DNA from: Parvimonas micra | GTDB taxonomy: Bacteria > Bacillota > Clostridia > Tissierellales > Peptoniphilaceae | Length of the DNA: 64,000 bases | NCBI RefSeq assembly: GCF_021300775.1 | Contig: NZ_JAJTJP010000003.1 | Span: 124,001-188,000 of the forward strand | Direction of reading: 5' to 3' | Part shown: positions 1 to 8,860 of the stretch, one piece after another | How the letters are laid out: each line of letters starts with the position of its first letter | How positions within the stretch are numbered: the stretch's first letter is position 1 | Made by a program: the position numbers and the translations under genes | Notes under the pieces: generated by a model | The model's input: the letters and a program-made list of their open reading frames with translations, nothing else | Databases searched by the model: none | What the model was told of the DNA's origin: nothing

Positions 1-355
1 TTAATTCTGCATTATCTCCTTCAATACTAAAAACTATATTATCTAGATACTTGTTACTTAATAATTTAGAAATTAAATTTTCATTCATCAATAAAGAATT
101 TGTATTAAACCCAAATTTAATACTATATTTTTCTAAAATCTTACATATATCAACAAAATCTTTTCTAGTTGTAGGTTCTCCTCCCAGAATGTGGATATAA
201 TCAATTTTATATGTACTTTCTATATTCTTTATTATTTCTTCAAATTCATACGCTGTTAGTTCATTTGCTATATCTCCTAAAAATTTCCCATTTATACAAT
301 GTTTACAATTTAAATTACATTTATATGTGCAATCCCATTTTATTGAAATTCCCAT
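1..355 (-). CDS. Radical SAM enzyme, partial (window edge)
   Basis: The first ~118 residues are present and the rest lies beyond base 1. The start ATG at 355 has AAGGAG just upstream. Near the N-terminus is the 4Fe-4S motif CNLNCKHC (C-x3-C-x2-C) that defines radical SAM enzymes, followed by LGGEPTTRKDF, the GGEP loop that contacts S-adenosylmethionine. Any SPASM or other auxiliary cluster domain would lie outside the window. The gene follows a 30-residue Gly/Asn-rich peptide with two cysteines and a perfect hairpin, an order typical of RiPP precursor and maturase pairs. I infer peptide modification, but another radical SAM role (for example an activase) cannot be excluded without the C-terminus. 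Confidence 0.8.
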   Translation of the reverse strand, partial: MGISIKWDCTYKCNLNCKHCINGKFLGDIANELTAYEFEEIIKNIESTYKIDYIHILGGEPTTRKDFVDICKILEKYSIKFGFNTNSLLMNENLISKLLSNKYLDNIVFSIEGDNAEL

Positions 356-386
356 CTTATTTCTCCTTCTTAAATTAATCTAGACT

Positions 387-429
387 ACTATTATTGGAGA
401 AGATATAGAATATCTTCTCCAATAATAGT
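387..429 (-). promoter_or_regulatory. Perfect 20-bp intergenic hairpin between peptide and radical SAM gene
   Basis: Arms 387-406 and 410-429 are exact reverse complements around a three-base loop. No T-run follows on the minus strand, so it is not a classical terminator. It lies between the small peptide gene and the radical SAM gene. Such a stem would let the peptide message accumulate over the enzyme message, by partial termination or 3'-end protection; that role is inferred. Confidence 0.75.
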
Positions 430-434
430 GATGT

Positions 435-527
435 CTACTTCCCTTTGCAATGATTATTACCATTACAGTTATTTCCAGCAGCACCTTTTTGTCCATGGTT
501 ATGTTTTAATGTTGCATATGATAACAT
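435..527 (-). CDS. Putative RiPP precursor peptide, 30 aa
   Basis: A 30-codon frame starts at ATG 527 behind a strong ribosome binding site (AGAGGTGG) and ends at TAG 435. The peptide opens MLSYATLKHNHGQ and continues as a Gly/Asn-rich core with Cys21 and Cys27 and the tail CKGK. It has no transmembrane segment. Short length, paired cysteines in a Gly/Asn-rich tail and the radical SAM gene downstream fit a ribosomally made, post-translationally modified peptide such as a sactipeptide or ranthipeptide. I do not recognise the family. It could also be a short non-modified peptide, but the binding site and context make chance unlikely. Confidence 0.6.
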   Translation of the reverse strand: MLSYATLKHNHGQKGAAGNNCNGNNHCKGK

Positions 528-774
528 ATTTTCCACCTCTTAATTATAAATTTTAAAGGCACGTTAAAACATTAACAGTATGTATTATATACCTTTGTAA
601 ATTAATATTAGCAAATTATATAACATTTGTCAACTACTATATAATAAATATTATTAAAAAAATCTAATAAAAACTTTTTATGTAGTATTTTTATTGTCTA
701 TTTAATATAAATATATCAGAAAGTGATTTTTAAAAAAATATATTATTATAATAATATATACTTATATTATACAA

Positions 775-798
775 AAAATAGCACCGAAGTGCTATTTT
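775..798 (-). terminator. Rho-independent terminator of the nrdD-nrdG-cation efflux operon
   Basis: Ten-base arms 775-784 and 789-798 enclose a TTCG tetraloop (minus strand) and are followed by a T-run. The stem overlaps the stop codon of the cation efflux gene. The ~245 bases from here to the peptide gene are AT-rich and contain nothing I can support beyond likely promoter sequence. Confidence 0.85.
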
Positions 799-1969
799 AT
801 AAATAATCATATAATATTGTTATTGATATTTTTAAATTATTATCGTAGTTTTTAATCAGTTCTTCTATCTCACATTTAAATATATTTTCATCAAATGTTT
901 TACTTAATTTATTTCCGTATAATGCTACTTGCATACCTACAAAATATTCCTCTCCCTCTTTGTAGATTGCGAAGTCGTGAATTGATTTTATATATTCAAA
1001 CTGATTTTTCCAATTTTCAGTAATTTCTTTTAATTCAATTTCTCTTTCCGTAAAGTTTCCGCCAACAGGTTCAACATGTATAACAAGTACAATTTCATAT
1101 TTATCATAAATTTCTTTTTCAATAAGACTCATAAGATTATGTGCTTTTACTAAACTCATTTCACAGTCAACTTCTACGTCAACAGTACCAATAGTTTTTA
1201 AATGTCCATATTTATGAAAAGTATAATTATGAATTCCTAATATTTCACTATGATTTTCAATGTCCGTCAATACTGATTTGATAAGCTCTAAATCAGGAGT
1301 TTCTCCAATAAGTTGGCTTATTGTTTCTCTTGCTAAAGAAAAACCAGAAAATAGTATAAATGCAGAAACTATTAGACCCACAACTCCGTCAACGGGAAAA
1401 GTAGTATAATCGGCAAAAATCATAGCAATTAATACAACCGATGTTGTAAAAACGTCACTTAGACAATCAATTGAGGTAGCCTTTAAAATACTTGAATCTA
1501 TTACTTTTGAAAGTTTTCTATTGAATAAACTCATCCAAAGTTTAACTACTATTGAAATCACTAAAAATATTATTCCGATTCTTCCCATTAGTATTTTTTC
1601 AGGATTTATAATTCTTTCGATAGATGTCTTTGCAAACTGAACTCCTACAATCATAACCATCATTGAGATTATTAAAGTTGTTATATATTCAACTCTACCA
1701 TGTCCATAAGGATGATCCTTATCCGGTGGAGCAGAAGAAAATTTAAAGCCTAAAACTGTTGCAAAAGAGTAAATAGCATCTGAAAAATTATTTACCGCAT
1801 CAGCTGTTATTGAAACTGAATTAGCCAAAATACCTATTAAAAATTTTGATAATCCTAAAGTAACATTTAAAAATGTTCCTATCAAACCCGAAAAATATCC
1901 AACTTTTTTTCGGTCATATTTATCTGTATTTCCAATTCTTGAAATATTTAATATTTTTTTCTCTAACAT
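797..1969 (-). CDS. Cation diffusion facilitator family transporter
   Basis: A 390-residue inner-membrane secondary transporter that exports divalent metal (zinc, iron or manganese class) in exchange for protons. The N-terminal half has six membrane segments. The metal-site helix carries DAVNNFSDA and the loop HPYGHGR, the hallmark sequences of the FieF/MntE branch. The C-terminal ~100 residues form the soluble metallochaperone-like domain (HNYTFHKYGH, then DVEVDC), here longer than in short FieF proteins. The gene starts two bases after nrdG stops, so it is probably the last gene of the nrd operon and ends in the hairpin terminator over its stop codon. The exact metal cannot be read from the sequence; manganese or iron would fit the anaerobic reductase context. 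Confidence 0.9.
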   Translation of the reverse strand: MLEKKILNISRIGNTDKYDRKKVGYFSGLIGTFLNVTLGLSKFLIGILANSVSITADAVNNFSDAIYSFATVLGFKFSSAPPDKDHPYGHGRVEYITTLIISMMVMIVGVQFAKTSIERIINPEKILMGRIGIIFLVISIVVKLWMSLFNRKLSKVIDSSILKATSIDCLSDVFTTSVVLIAMIFADYTTFPVDGVVGLIVSAFILFSGFSLARETISQLIGETPDLELIKSVLTDIENHSEILGIHNYTFHKYGHLKTIGTVDVEVDCEMSLVKAHNLMSLIEKEIYDKYEIVLVIHVEPVGGNFTEREIELKEITENWKNQFEYIKSIHDFAIYKEGEEYFVGMQVALYGNKLSKTFDENIFKCEIEELIKNYDNNLKISITILYDYL

Positions 1970-1971
1970 AC

Positions 1972-2466
1972 TTACTCCATAAACAGTATAATATTTCCAC
2001 TTTCAAGTGTATTCTTTATATCAATAATTCTTTGGTTGGAAGATCCTCTGAATTTTAAAGTTAAATCTTTTAATCTATAATCAAATCTCCCGTCAACTAA
2101 GACATCACACTCTTTTAAGAGTTCAAATCTATTATCGTCTTCCAGTATTTCTTCAAAAGTATATCCTGAATAAATCCAAATATTTTTATTTACACTCTTT
2201 TTAATATCTCTAACAATTTCAAGAAGCTCCTTAGCATTTTGCATTGGCTCACCACCAAGAAGTGTAAGACCTGATACATTTTCATCACGAAGATAGTCGA
2301 TTACTTGATTAGTTGTATCTTTCGTCCAAATCTCTCCAAAATTAAAATCCATATATTTTCTATTAAAACAATCTTTACAATTATGTGTACAGCCAGTTAC
2401 GAAAATACTAGTTCTGATACCAACACCATTTGCAACATCATAAGCTCTTATCTGACCATATCTCAT
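1972..2466 (-). CDS. nrdG: Anaerobic ribonucleoside-triphosphate reductase activating protein
   Basis: A 164-residue radical SAM activase that installs the glycyl radical on NrdD. It shows GIRTSIFVTGCTHNC followed by KDCFN, i.e. the C-x3-C-x2-C cluster motif in the context unique to NrdG, then LTLLGGEP for SAM binding. Length and order are normal for the family. It lies 12 bases downstream of nrdD and two bases before the cation efflux gene, so the three are likely co-transcribed from the NrdR-box promoter region upstream of nrdD. Together NrdD and NrdG supply deoxyribonucleotides without oxygen. Confidence 0.95.
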   Translation of the reverse strand: MRYGQIRAYDVANGVGIRTSIFVTGCTHNCKDCFNRKYMDFNFGEIWTKDTTNQVIDYLRDENVSGLTLLGGEPMQNAKELLEIVRDIKKSVNKNIWIYSGYTFEEILEDDNRFELLKECDVLVDGRFDYRLKDLTLKFRGSSNQRIIDIKNTLESGNIILFME

Positions 2467-2478
2467 TTTAACCCCTCA

Positions 2479-4602
2479 CTATATATGAAGAACTCTTGAT
2501 TTTATTTCCTTAGTTCTACCTTCATTCCAGAAATTTTCTCCAAGATAACCACAAGTTCTTCTAGTTACATTCATTTTTTGCTTATCTTTATTATGACATT
2601 GAGGACATTCCCACTCATTATGTTCATTTACTATAATTTCCCCATCAAATCCACATACATGACAATAATCTGATTTAGTATTAAACTCTGCATATTGAAT
2701 ATTATCGTAAATAAATCTTATCATTTGTTCAACAGCGTCAATATTATTGTTCATATTCGGAATTTCCGCATAAGAAATACAACCCCCTGTTGATAATTTT
2801 TGGAACTCTTCTTCAAATCTAAATTTATCAAAAACAGAAATATCTTCTCTAACATCAACATGGTAACTATTTGTATAATATCCCTTATCTGTTATATCTT
2901 TAATTTCACCATATTTTTTCTTATCTATAGAACAGAATCTATGAGTTAAACTTTCAGCTGGAGTACCATATAATGAGAATGACATTCCAGTTTCTTCACT
3001 CCAACTGTCAGCAGCTTCTTTAATTCTATTCATAACTTTAAGAGCAAATTCTTTTCCCTCTTCAGTTGTATGACTAACACCTTTTACACACATTGTAGCT
3101 TCATACAATCCAATATAACCAACAGAAAGAGTTGAATATCCATTTTCAAGATATTTCTTTATGCTTTCTCCCTTTTTAAGTCTTGCAATTGCACCATATT
3201 GCCAATGAATAGGAGAATTATCACTCTTAACATTTTGAAGTAGTGAATTTCTAAATAAAAGTGCTTTCTTAACTATTTCAAGTCTTTTATCTAACATTTC
3301 AAAGAAGCCTTCTTCATTTCCAGTATTTAAAATTCCAATTTGTGGTAAGTTCAAACTTACAACACCTTGATTAAATCTACCTTCAAATTTATAATTACCA
3401 TTTTCATCTTTATATGGTACTAAGAATGATCTACATCCCATTGGTCCAAATACATTGCCTTCATAATGTTCTCTTAACTTTTTAGCTGAGATATAATCAG
3501 GATACATTCTCTTTGCTGTACATTTTGCAGCAAGCTTTGTTAAATAATAATATTTACTATCTTCTCTTACATTGTTTTCATCTAAAACATAGATTAATTT
3601 AGGGAATGCTGGAGTTATATAAACGCCTTTTTCATTTTTAATTCCTTCTAATCTTTGCTTTAATATTTCTTCAACAATTTGGGCAACTTCAGCTTCATAC
3701 TCAAAACCATCTTCAACATACATAAATAGAGTAACAAATGGACTTTGACCATTTGTAGTCATCAAAGTATTTATTTGATATTGAATTGTTTGAATTCCAG
3801 CTTCTAATTCTTTTTTTGTCATAGCTTTAGCAATTCTTTCAACATCTTCTTCATCAGTTAAAATTTCTTTTGCAAGTTTTAAATGTTTTTCATAGCTCTT
3901 TCTTAGATATTTTCCTAAATGAGCAACATTCAAACTTTGACCACCAAACTGACCTGAAGCAACTTGAGCAATGATTTGAGTCATTACTGTACAAGCAACT
4001 TGGAAAGATTTTGGAGTTTCAACCATCTTGCCATTAATAACTGTTCCATTATCAAGCATATCTCCAATATTAACTAGACAACAGTTAAACATTGGTTGAA
4101 TTAAATAATCCATATCATGAAGATGTATTGCTCCTTCATCATGCGCTTGAACAATATCAACTGGAATTAACATTCTTCTTGCAATATCCTTTGATACTTC
4201 TCCAGCTATTAAATCTCTTTGTGTTGAAGCGAGAATTGCATTTTTATTTGAATTTTCATTTATAACATCTAAGTTAGTCTTATCAAGAAGACCTAGAATG
4301 CTTTCATCTGTAGTATTCTTAAGTCTTTTAAAAGTTTGAACAGCTTTATAATTTTCATATGCCCTTGCTGTTGCAGGGTTGCCATATTTAATTAAACTAT
4401 AATAAACATGATCTTCTATATCATAAATACTCATTTTTTTGCCAATTGTAGTTGCAAAAGTTTCTATTTCTGATGCAATTCTTTCAGCTAATCCCTCTTC
4501 GAAAATACCAGTACTACTATGCATTGCTTTTTTTATAGCAATAGCAATTTTATTTGCGTCAAAATCAACTTCTTGACCATTTCTTTTTATAACCTTGATC
4601 AT
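2479..4602 (-). CDS. nrdD: Anaerobic ribonucleoside-triphosphate reductase
   Basis: Class III ribonucleotide reductase, about 707 residues. An N-terminal ATP-cone (MIKVIKRNGQEVDFD onward) is followed by the ten-stranded barrel catalytic core. The C-terminus has the four-cysteine zinc site (CHVCG and CPQCH), then RTCGYLGE, whose glycine carries the radical. I place the start at ATG 4602 because GGAGG sits seven bases before it; a longer frame reaches TTG 4614, but that codon overlaps the ribosome binding site. It is first in an operon with nrdG and a cation efflux gene, and tandem NrdR-box-like palindromes lie upstream. Confidence 0.96.
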   Translation of the reverse strand: MIKVIKRNGQEVDFDANKIAIAIKKAMHSSTGIFEEGLAERIASEIETFATTIGKKMSIYDIEDHVYYSLIKYGNPATARAYENYKAVQTFKRLKNTTDESILGLLDKTNLDVINENSNKNAILASTQRDLIAGEVSKDIARRMLIPVDIVQAHDEGAIHLHDMDYLIQPMFNCCLVNIGDMLDNGTVINGKMVETPKSFQVACTVMTQIIAQVASGQFGGQSLNVAHLGKYLRKSYEKHLKLAKEILTDEEDVERIAKAMTKKELEAGIQTIQYQINTLMTTNGQSPFVTLFMYVEDGFEYEAEVAQIVEEILKQRLEGIKNEKGVYITPAFPKLIYVLDENNVREDSKYYYLTKLAAKCTAKRMYPDYISAKKLREHYEGNVFGPMGCRSFLVPYKDENGNYKFEGRFNQGVVSLNLPQIGILNTGNEEGFFEMLDKRLEIVKKALLFRNSLLQNVKSDNSPIHWQYGAIARLKKGESIKKYLENGYSTLSVGYIGLYEATMCVKGVSHTTEEGKEFALKVMNRIKEAADSWSEETGMSFSLYGTPAESLTHRFCSIDKKKYGEIKDITDKGYYTNSYHVDVREDISVFDKFRFEEEFQKLSTGGCISYAEIPNMNNNIDAVEQMIRFIYDNIQYAEFNTKSDYCHVCGFDGEIIVNEHNEWECPQCHNKDKQKMNVTRRTCGYLGENFWNEGRTKEIKSRVLHI

Positions 4603-4665
4603 AACAACCTCCAAAATATTATTGAAAACACTTAAAAAATGTTCGATAGTAAGATTATAACATCA

Positions 4666-4710
4666 ACAATATATATTGTCAACGATTTTTATATACACTA
4701 TATATAGTAT
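4666..4710 (-). promoter_or_regulatory. Tandem NrdR-box-like operators upstream of nrdD
   Basis: Bases 4695-4710 read ACACTATATATAGTAT, a 15/16 match to the NrdR box ACACWATATATWGTGT. A second AT-alternating palindrome, ACAATATATATTGT, occupies 4666-4679. Its C-to-G spacing is two bases longer than consensus, so it is the weaker site. The centres are 30 bp apart, about three helical turns, which is the usual tandem arrangement for the ATP/dATP-sensing repressor NrdR. No nrdR gene lies in the window. Confidence 0.75.
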
Positions 4711-4813
4711 ATTTTATTGTTTTAGCCTTTAAAATCCATTGCAAATAATTTTATAACAATTAGTAGCATAATAAATAAAAAAAATTTTTTAAAAAAATTT
4801 TTTAACACAAAAA

Positions 4814-4842
4814 AAACTGATATGTTTTTCTCATATCAGTTT
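4814..4842 (-). terminator. Terminator after DUF454 gene
   Basis: Eleven-base arms 4814-4824 and 4832-4842 (AAACTGATATG and its complement) with a short loop, followed on the minus strand by a T-run. It abuts the stop of the DUF454 gene. Confidence 0.8.
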
Positions 4843-5245
4843 AAATATTTTCTATTTCTTCTTCATTATCTTTTAAAGTCTTTATTCCAAATATAAAATA
4901 AACTACATGGAAAAACCAAACAATTGCTAAAATAATTCTTCCAATTTTAGTATTTTTCATAAAATAAAAACCAGTTCCCATAGTCAATGTAAAAAATACT
5001 ATAATTTTTAGTTTATGTTTTACTGTAAGACCTTTTCTATTTGTAATCTTTTCTAAATTATTCTTATATAAATTTGTTCCTACGAACCAATCATGTAATT
5101 TTTTAGAGCTTCTTCCAAAGCAAAATAATGTAACAACATAAAATGGGAATGTAGGTAATAGTGGTAAAAAAACACCAACTGTACCTATTGCAAAAAAGAT
5201 TAATCCTATTACAATCCAAGTATATCTAACAATTTTGTTCTTCAT
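4841..5245 (-). CDS. DUF454 (YbaN-like) small membrane protein
   Basis: A 134-residue membrane protein of the DUF454/YbaN family. The opening YTWIVIGLIFFAIGTVGVFLP and the following LLPTFPFYVVTLFCFGRSS are the family signature, and further hydrophobic stretches (FFTLTMGTGFYFM, ILAIVWFFHVVYFIF) give about three to four membrane spans. The function of the family is unknown. It appears monocistronic: its own terminator lies at 4814-4842, and a ~60-base gap separates it from the ABC exporter genes. Confidence 0.8.
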   Translation of the reverse strand: MKNKIVRYTWIVIGLIFFAIGTVGVFLPLLPTFPFYVVTLFCFGRSSKKLHDWFVGTNLYKNNLEKITNRKGLTVKHKLKIIVFFTLTMGTGFYFMKNTKIGRIILAIVWFFHVVYFIFGIKTLKDNEEEIENI

Positions 5246-5304
5246 ATATTACCCCCATATTTTAGATATGATAATGATAACATATTTCAAATTAATCTGC
5301 AATA

Positions 5305-6960
5305 CTAAATTTTAAAGCACTTCCCATTTTCTACTTTGTAAATAACATCTGCAAATGATACTGTACTCATTCTATGAGAAATTAAAAATACCATTCCCTT
5401 ACAATTTTCCTTAATTAAATTTAAAATTATAGATTCATTTAAAGTGTCTAAATTACTTGTTGGCTCATCAAAAATATATACATCCGCTTTTTTCAATAAT
5501 GCTCTCATAAGTTCAAGCCTTTGCATTTCTCCACTTGAAAAAATTACTCTTTCGGAATTTATCTTAGTATCAAGTCCATTTTCAGTTGATAAAATCTTAT
5601 CTTTTAATCTACATTTTTCTGCGATGTATAAAATTTCATCATCAGTAATATTTTTATTTCCAAGAGTTAAATTTTCTCTAATTGTTTGAGAAAAAATTTG
5701 TGGAAATTGTGGTATATATGCAATTTTTTCTTGTAGTTTTCTGCTATCAATATTCAAAATATCATCATCATTTAAAGATATTTTACCAGATTTCGCAACA
5801 TACCATTTCATTACTATTTTCATCAATGTGCTCTTTCCAGATCCACTTTCACCAACAAGACCAACAATTTTCTTGTCTTCGAATTTTAAATCTAAATTTT
5901 CAAAAATCAATTTATCTCTATTTGGATATGAGAAGTCAACATTTTCAAACTTTATTTCATCAATTTTTTCAACTTCTTTATTACCTTCATTTCCAACCGC
6001 TTCCTTTTCGTCTAATAGTCTAAAAGTTTGTCTTGCAGCTTGTAAAGCACGTCCTAAACCTAATGGAAGTCTACTAAGCTCTAAGAAAGGAGCAAAAGAT
6101 GAACTGAAAACAACTAGGGTAATTACTGCATCTTTAATGCTAATCAATTCTTTTTTAACAAGAACAAAATCAACAAATGAAAAAGCGAAAACTCCGAAAC
6201 CAATTGTTAAAAAGCTAAATGAAAATTGTAAAAAGTTTAATTTTGCAACATTTCTTTCTTTTCTATTAACAATTTTGCTCTCTTTTTCCAAATTCTTAAA
6301 TCTTTCTTTTTCAACTCCAAGTTGAAGTAAGTCTTTCATACCTTTTAAACTTTCCAAGAAATATGAAGTATATGATTTTCTATATTGTTGTTGAATTTCA
6401 AGATGTGGTTTTAATTTACTTGAAAATACATTAGGAATTATAACTGCAAGTATAAAGTATACAGTTAGTGCAATTAAACTTAATTGTAAACTATAATGTA
6501 AATAATACAAAATAAGCACTATTGAAACAATAAGTCCTGTAGTAATTGGAGCTAACGTATGAGCAAAGAAAACTTCTAGAGCTTCAACATCTTCTCCTAT
6601 AAGTTTTAATAGAGCTCCACTATCTTGTGAATCTAATTTTGAAGGAACAAGTCTTCTAAGTTTCGCAAAAATTTCTCTTCTAAAATCAGCTAAAACTTTA
6701 AATGCAACGTAATGTCCAAAATAGTGTTCACCATATCTGAATAGTCCTCTTGAGACTGCAAGAACAACTAAAATTATTAAGGAAAGTATATTTAATTTTC
6801 CTCCATTCAAAATGTCAAATCCTAGTGATATTATTTTCGCAGGAATGTATACTGTAATTAGAAATCCAAAAACTGCAAAGAATACTGCTAACAAAATTAC
6901 AGGAAGTAAATTTTTCATAAAATTAATTAGTCTAGTTACTAGTTTTATACTATCTTTCAT
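5305..6960 (-). CDS. CydC-like ABC exporter half-transporter
   Basis: A 551-residue fused permease/ATPase half-transporter. Residues ~1-310 form a six-helix exporter domain; residues ~335-551 form the nucleotide-binding domain with Walker A GESGSGKST and Walker B VYIFDEPTSNLD. The ABC signature is degenerate (SSGEMQ rather than LSGGQ). Its start overlaps the end of the upstream half-transporter by 11 bases, so the two should form a heterodimer. Pair organisation and sequence feel are those of CydDC-type thiol exporters, but there are no cytochrome bd genes here and the substrate is unproven; a peptide or drug exporter is the main alternative. Confidence 0.8.
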   Translation of the reverse strand: MKDSIKLVTRLINFMKNLLPVILLAVFFAVFGFLITVYIPAKIISLGFDILNGGKLNILSLIILVVLAVSRGLFRYGEHYFGHYVAFKVLADFRREIFAKLRRLVPSKLDSQDSGALLKLIGEDVEALEVFFAHTLAPITTGLIVSIVLILYYLHYSLQLSLIALTVYFILAVIIPNVFSSKLKPHLEIQQQYRKSYTSYFLESLKGMKDLLQLGVEKERFKNLEKESKIVNRKERNVAKLNFLQFSFSFLTIGFGVFAFSFVDFVLVKKELISIKDAVITLVVFSSSFAPFLELSRLPLGLGRALQAARQTFRLLDEKEAVGNEGNKEVEKIDEIKFENVDFSYPNRDKLIFENLDLKFEDKKIVGLVGESGSGKSTLMKIVMKWYVAKSGKISLNDDDILNIDSRKLQEKIAYIPQFPQIFSQTIRENLTLGNKNITDDEILYIAEKCRLKDKILSTENGLDTKINSERVIFSSGEMQRLELMRALLKKADVYIFDEPTSNLDTLNESIILNLIKENCKGMVFLISHRMSTVSFADVIYKVENGKCFKI

Positions 6961-8737
6961 TTAAAATTTCCTCCATTTCATTTTGTTTATCTAACAATAA
7001 TTTATATTCAAAGTTTGAATTGTATAAATCATTAGGTTTTCCAAAGTCCCATTTCTTTTCATGTCCCATAAATAAAACAAAGTCAGCTTCATTAACTTGT
7101 TTCATCTTATGAGAAATAAACATAACAATAGATTTTTTAGAAATCATTTTGATTAATTCTAAAATTGCAATTTCATTTTCAGTATCGACACTTGAAGTCA
7201 TTTCATCAAAAATGTAAATTTTTCTATTTGCAAGTAAACTTCTAACACAGATAATTTGTTGTCTTTGTCCAGGAGAAATTAATCTTCCATTTTCTCCAAT
7301 AATTGTATTAAAACCATCAGGTAATGTTTGTACAAATTTTAAGATATTCTTTTCTTCAATCCAATTTAAAATTTCTTTTTGAGACATTTTTGTTGCTTTT
7401 TTCAAATTATCCATAATGCTTTCATTAAAAATATAAGAATCAGGAGAAACATAAAATCCTAATGAATTTATATCTGCTTTTGAAAAACCTCTTAATGACT
7501 TTCCATCAAGTAAAATCTCTCCAGAATAATTTTCAAGATTTTTAAATAATATCTTTGCAAATGTACTTTTTCCAAGTCCACTTTCTCCGGCAATTGCAAA
7601 TAAACTACCCTTTGAAATAATAAGATCAAGATCTTTTAAAATATATCTATCATCATAAGCAAATGAGACATTTTTAAATTCTATATTGTCAATGCTTTTC
7701 AATTCAATATTAGAAACATCTTTTATATTATCAACTTTAATGCTATCTAAGAAAGTAAAAATTCTATCTGCCATTTTTGTATTCATCATAAGTAAATGCA
7801 TACAATATCCTAACTCTCTAATAGGAGTGAAAAATTCAGTAGCAATTAGTATAAAGAATATAAAATTAAAAATGGACATTCCACCATTTGAAATTGAACT
7901 TACAGCTAAAAATCCTGATATTGCAATTCCTAAATACATAACTCCATCCATATAACCAACAGATTGAAGTTGGAATTTTAACAGCTCCATAGTTGAAAGT
8001 CTAAATTTTTCAGCACTTTCATTGAAATTTTTCTCATAAATCCCATCAGCACAATAAGAATAAAGAGTATTTAAACCTTTTAAATCATCCATAAATAAAT
8101 TACTTACATCCATATATGTTGACCAATAATGTTGCATTATTTTTGCAGAACGTTTTTGGATTAAGACTATTGAAACCGGAATAAAAGGTATGCTTACTAA
8201 GAAAACCAAACCTCCTAATGGATAGATAAATGCTACAATTAATAAAATTGTTGCACAGTTAAAATATGTTCTTAAAGTAGTTGTTAAATAATTACTATAA
8301 AATGTATCTAAACTATCAATTCCTTGAGATGCAATTGTAAGTATATCAGCAGTAGAATAACCTTTAAACGCTTCTTCACTTTTGGAAAAAGCATCAAAAA
8401 ATTTAACTTTTAAATTATCTCTAGCAAATTGAGATGCTACCCCTTGGTATTTTTTTGCAAAAATCGAAATTGCAAAACCTAAAATATTTAATCCTATTAC
8501 AATAATTACATATGTAAAAAGGCTAAATTCTGTATTATTATATAAATTTGAAAATCCTTTTGCGATAAATCCAAAAGAAATTATTCTCATCAAAAATTGA
8601 ATCCAAGACAGAAATGATGCGATATAAACAAATCTCATTCTATCTCCAAGTTCTTTTTTTAATCTATTTTTTAATTCTTTTCGTCTTTCACGACTTATTT
8701 TTTGTTTCTGAATTTTTGTACTTAATTCACTATCCAT
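6950..8737 (-). CDS. CydD-like ABC exporter half-transporter
   Basis: A 595-residue permease/ATPase half-transporter, partner of the overlapping downstream gene. I start it at ATG 8737 because AAGGAG precedes it at ideal distance; the open frame runs on to 8818, but the extra residues have no binding site. The permease domain (residues ~40-340) is followed by an ATPase with Walker A GESGLGKST, a degenerate signature SPGQRQ and Walker B IYIFDEMTSSVD. Both partners thus have weakened signature loops, an unusual symmetry given that most heterodimers keep one consensus site. The role is probably export of a thiol or small peptide. Confidence 0.8.
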   Translation of the reverse strand: MDSELSTKIQKQKISRERRKELKNRLKKELGDRMRFVYIASFLSWIQFLMRIISFGFIAKGFSNLYNNTEFSLFTYVIIVIGLNILGFAISIFAKKYQGVASQFARDNLKVKFFDAFSKSEEAFKGYSTADILTIASQGIDSLDTFYSNYLTTTLRTYFNCATILLIVAFIYPLGGLVFLVSIPFIPVSIVLIQKRSAKIMQHYWSTYMDVSNLFMDDLKGLNTLYSYCADGIYEKNFNESAEKFRLSTMELLKFQLQSVGYMDGVMYLGIAISGFLAVSSISNGGMSIFNFIFFILIATEFFTPIRELGYCMHLLMMNTKMADRIFTFLDSIKVDNIKDVSNIELKSIDNIEFKNVSFAYDDRYILKDLDLIISKGSLFAIAGESGLGKSTFAKILFKNLENYSGEILLDGKSLRGFSKADINSLGFYVSPDSYIFNESIMDNLKKATKMSQKEILNWIEEKNILKFVQTLPDGFNTIIGENGRLISPGQRQQIICVRSLLANRKIYIFDEMTSSVDTENEIAILELIKMISKKSIVMFISHKMKQVNEADFVLFMGHEKKWDFGKPNDLYNSNFEYKLLLDKQNEMEEILNER

Positions 8738-8830
8738 AAAAAACTCCTTATCATAAATTGTACTTATTTTTTTATAATACCCAACAATGATAATAATTAA
8801 AAATATAATCAATCTCAATTATAAATAGAT

Positions 8831-8860
8831 AAAAATACCACATAAAAATGTGGTATTTTT
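8831..8860. terminator. Terminator distal to proS
   Basis: A near-perfect stem with arms AATACCACAT and ATGTGGTATT and a T-run in both directions. It lies just beyond the palindromic repeat that follows proS, so the repeat would be part of the proS 3' untranslated RNA. Confidence 0.75.

Noticed and set aside
5264-5284. Fur-box-like GATAATGATAAC upstream of the DUF454 gene
   Set aside because: Two tandem hexamers only; the inverted half of the 19-bp palindrome is missing and such runs are common at this AT content.
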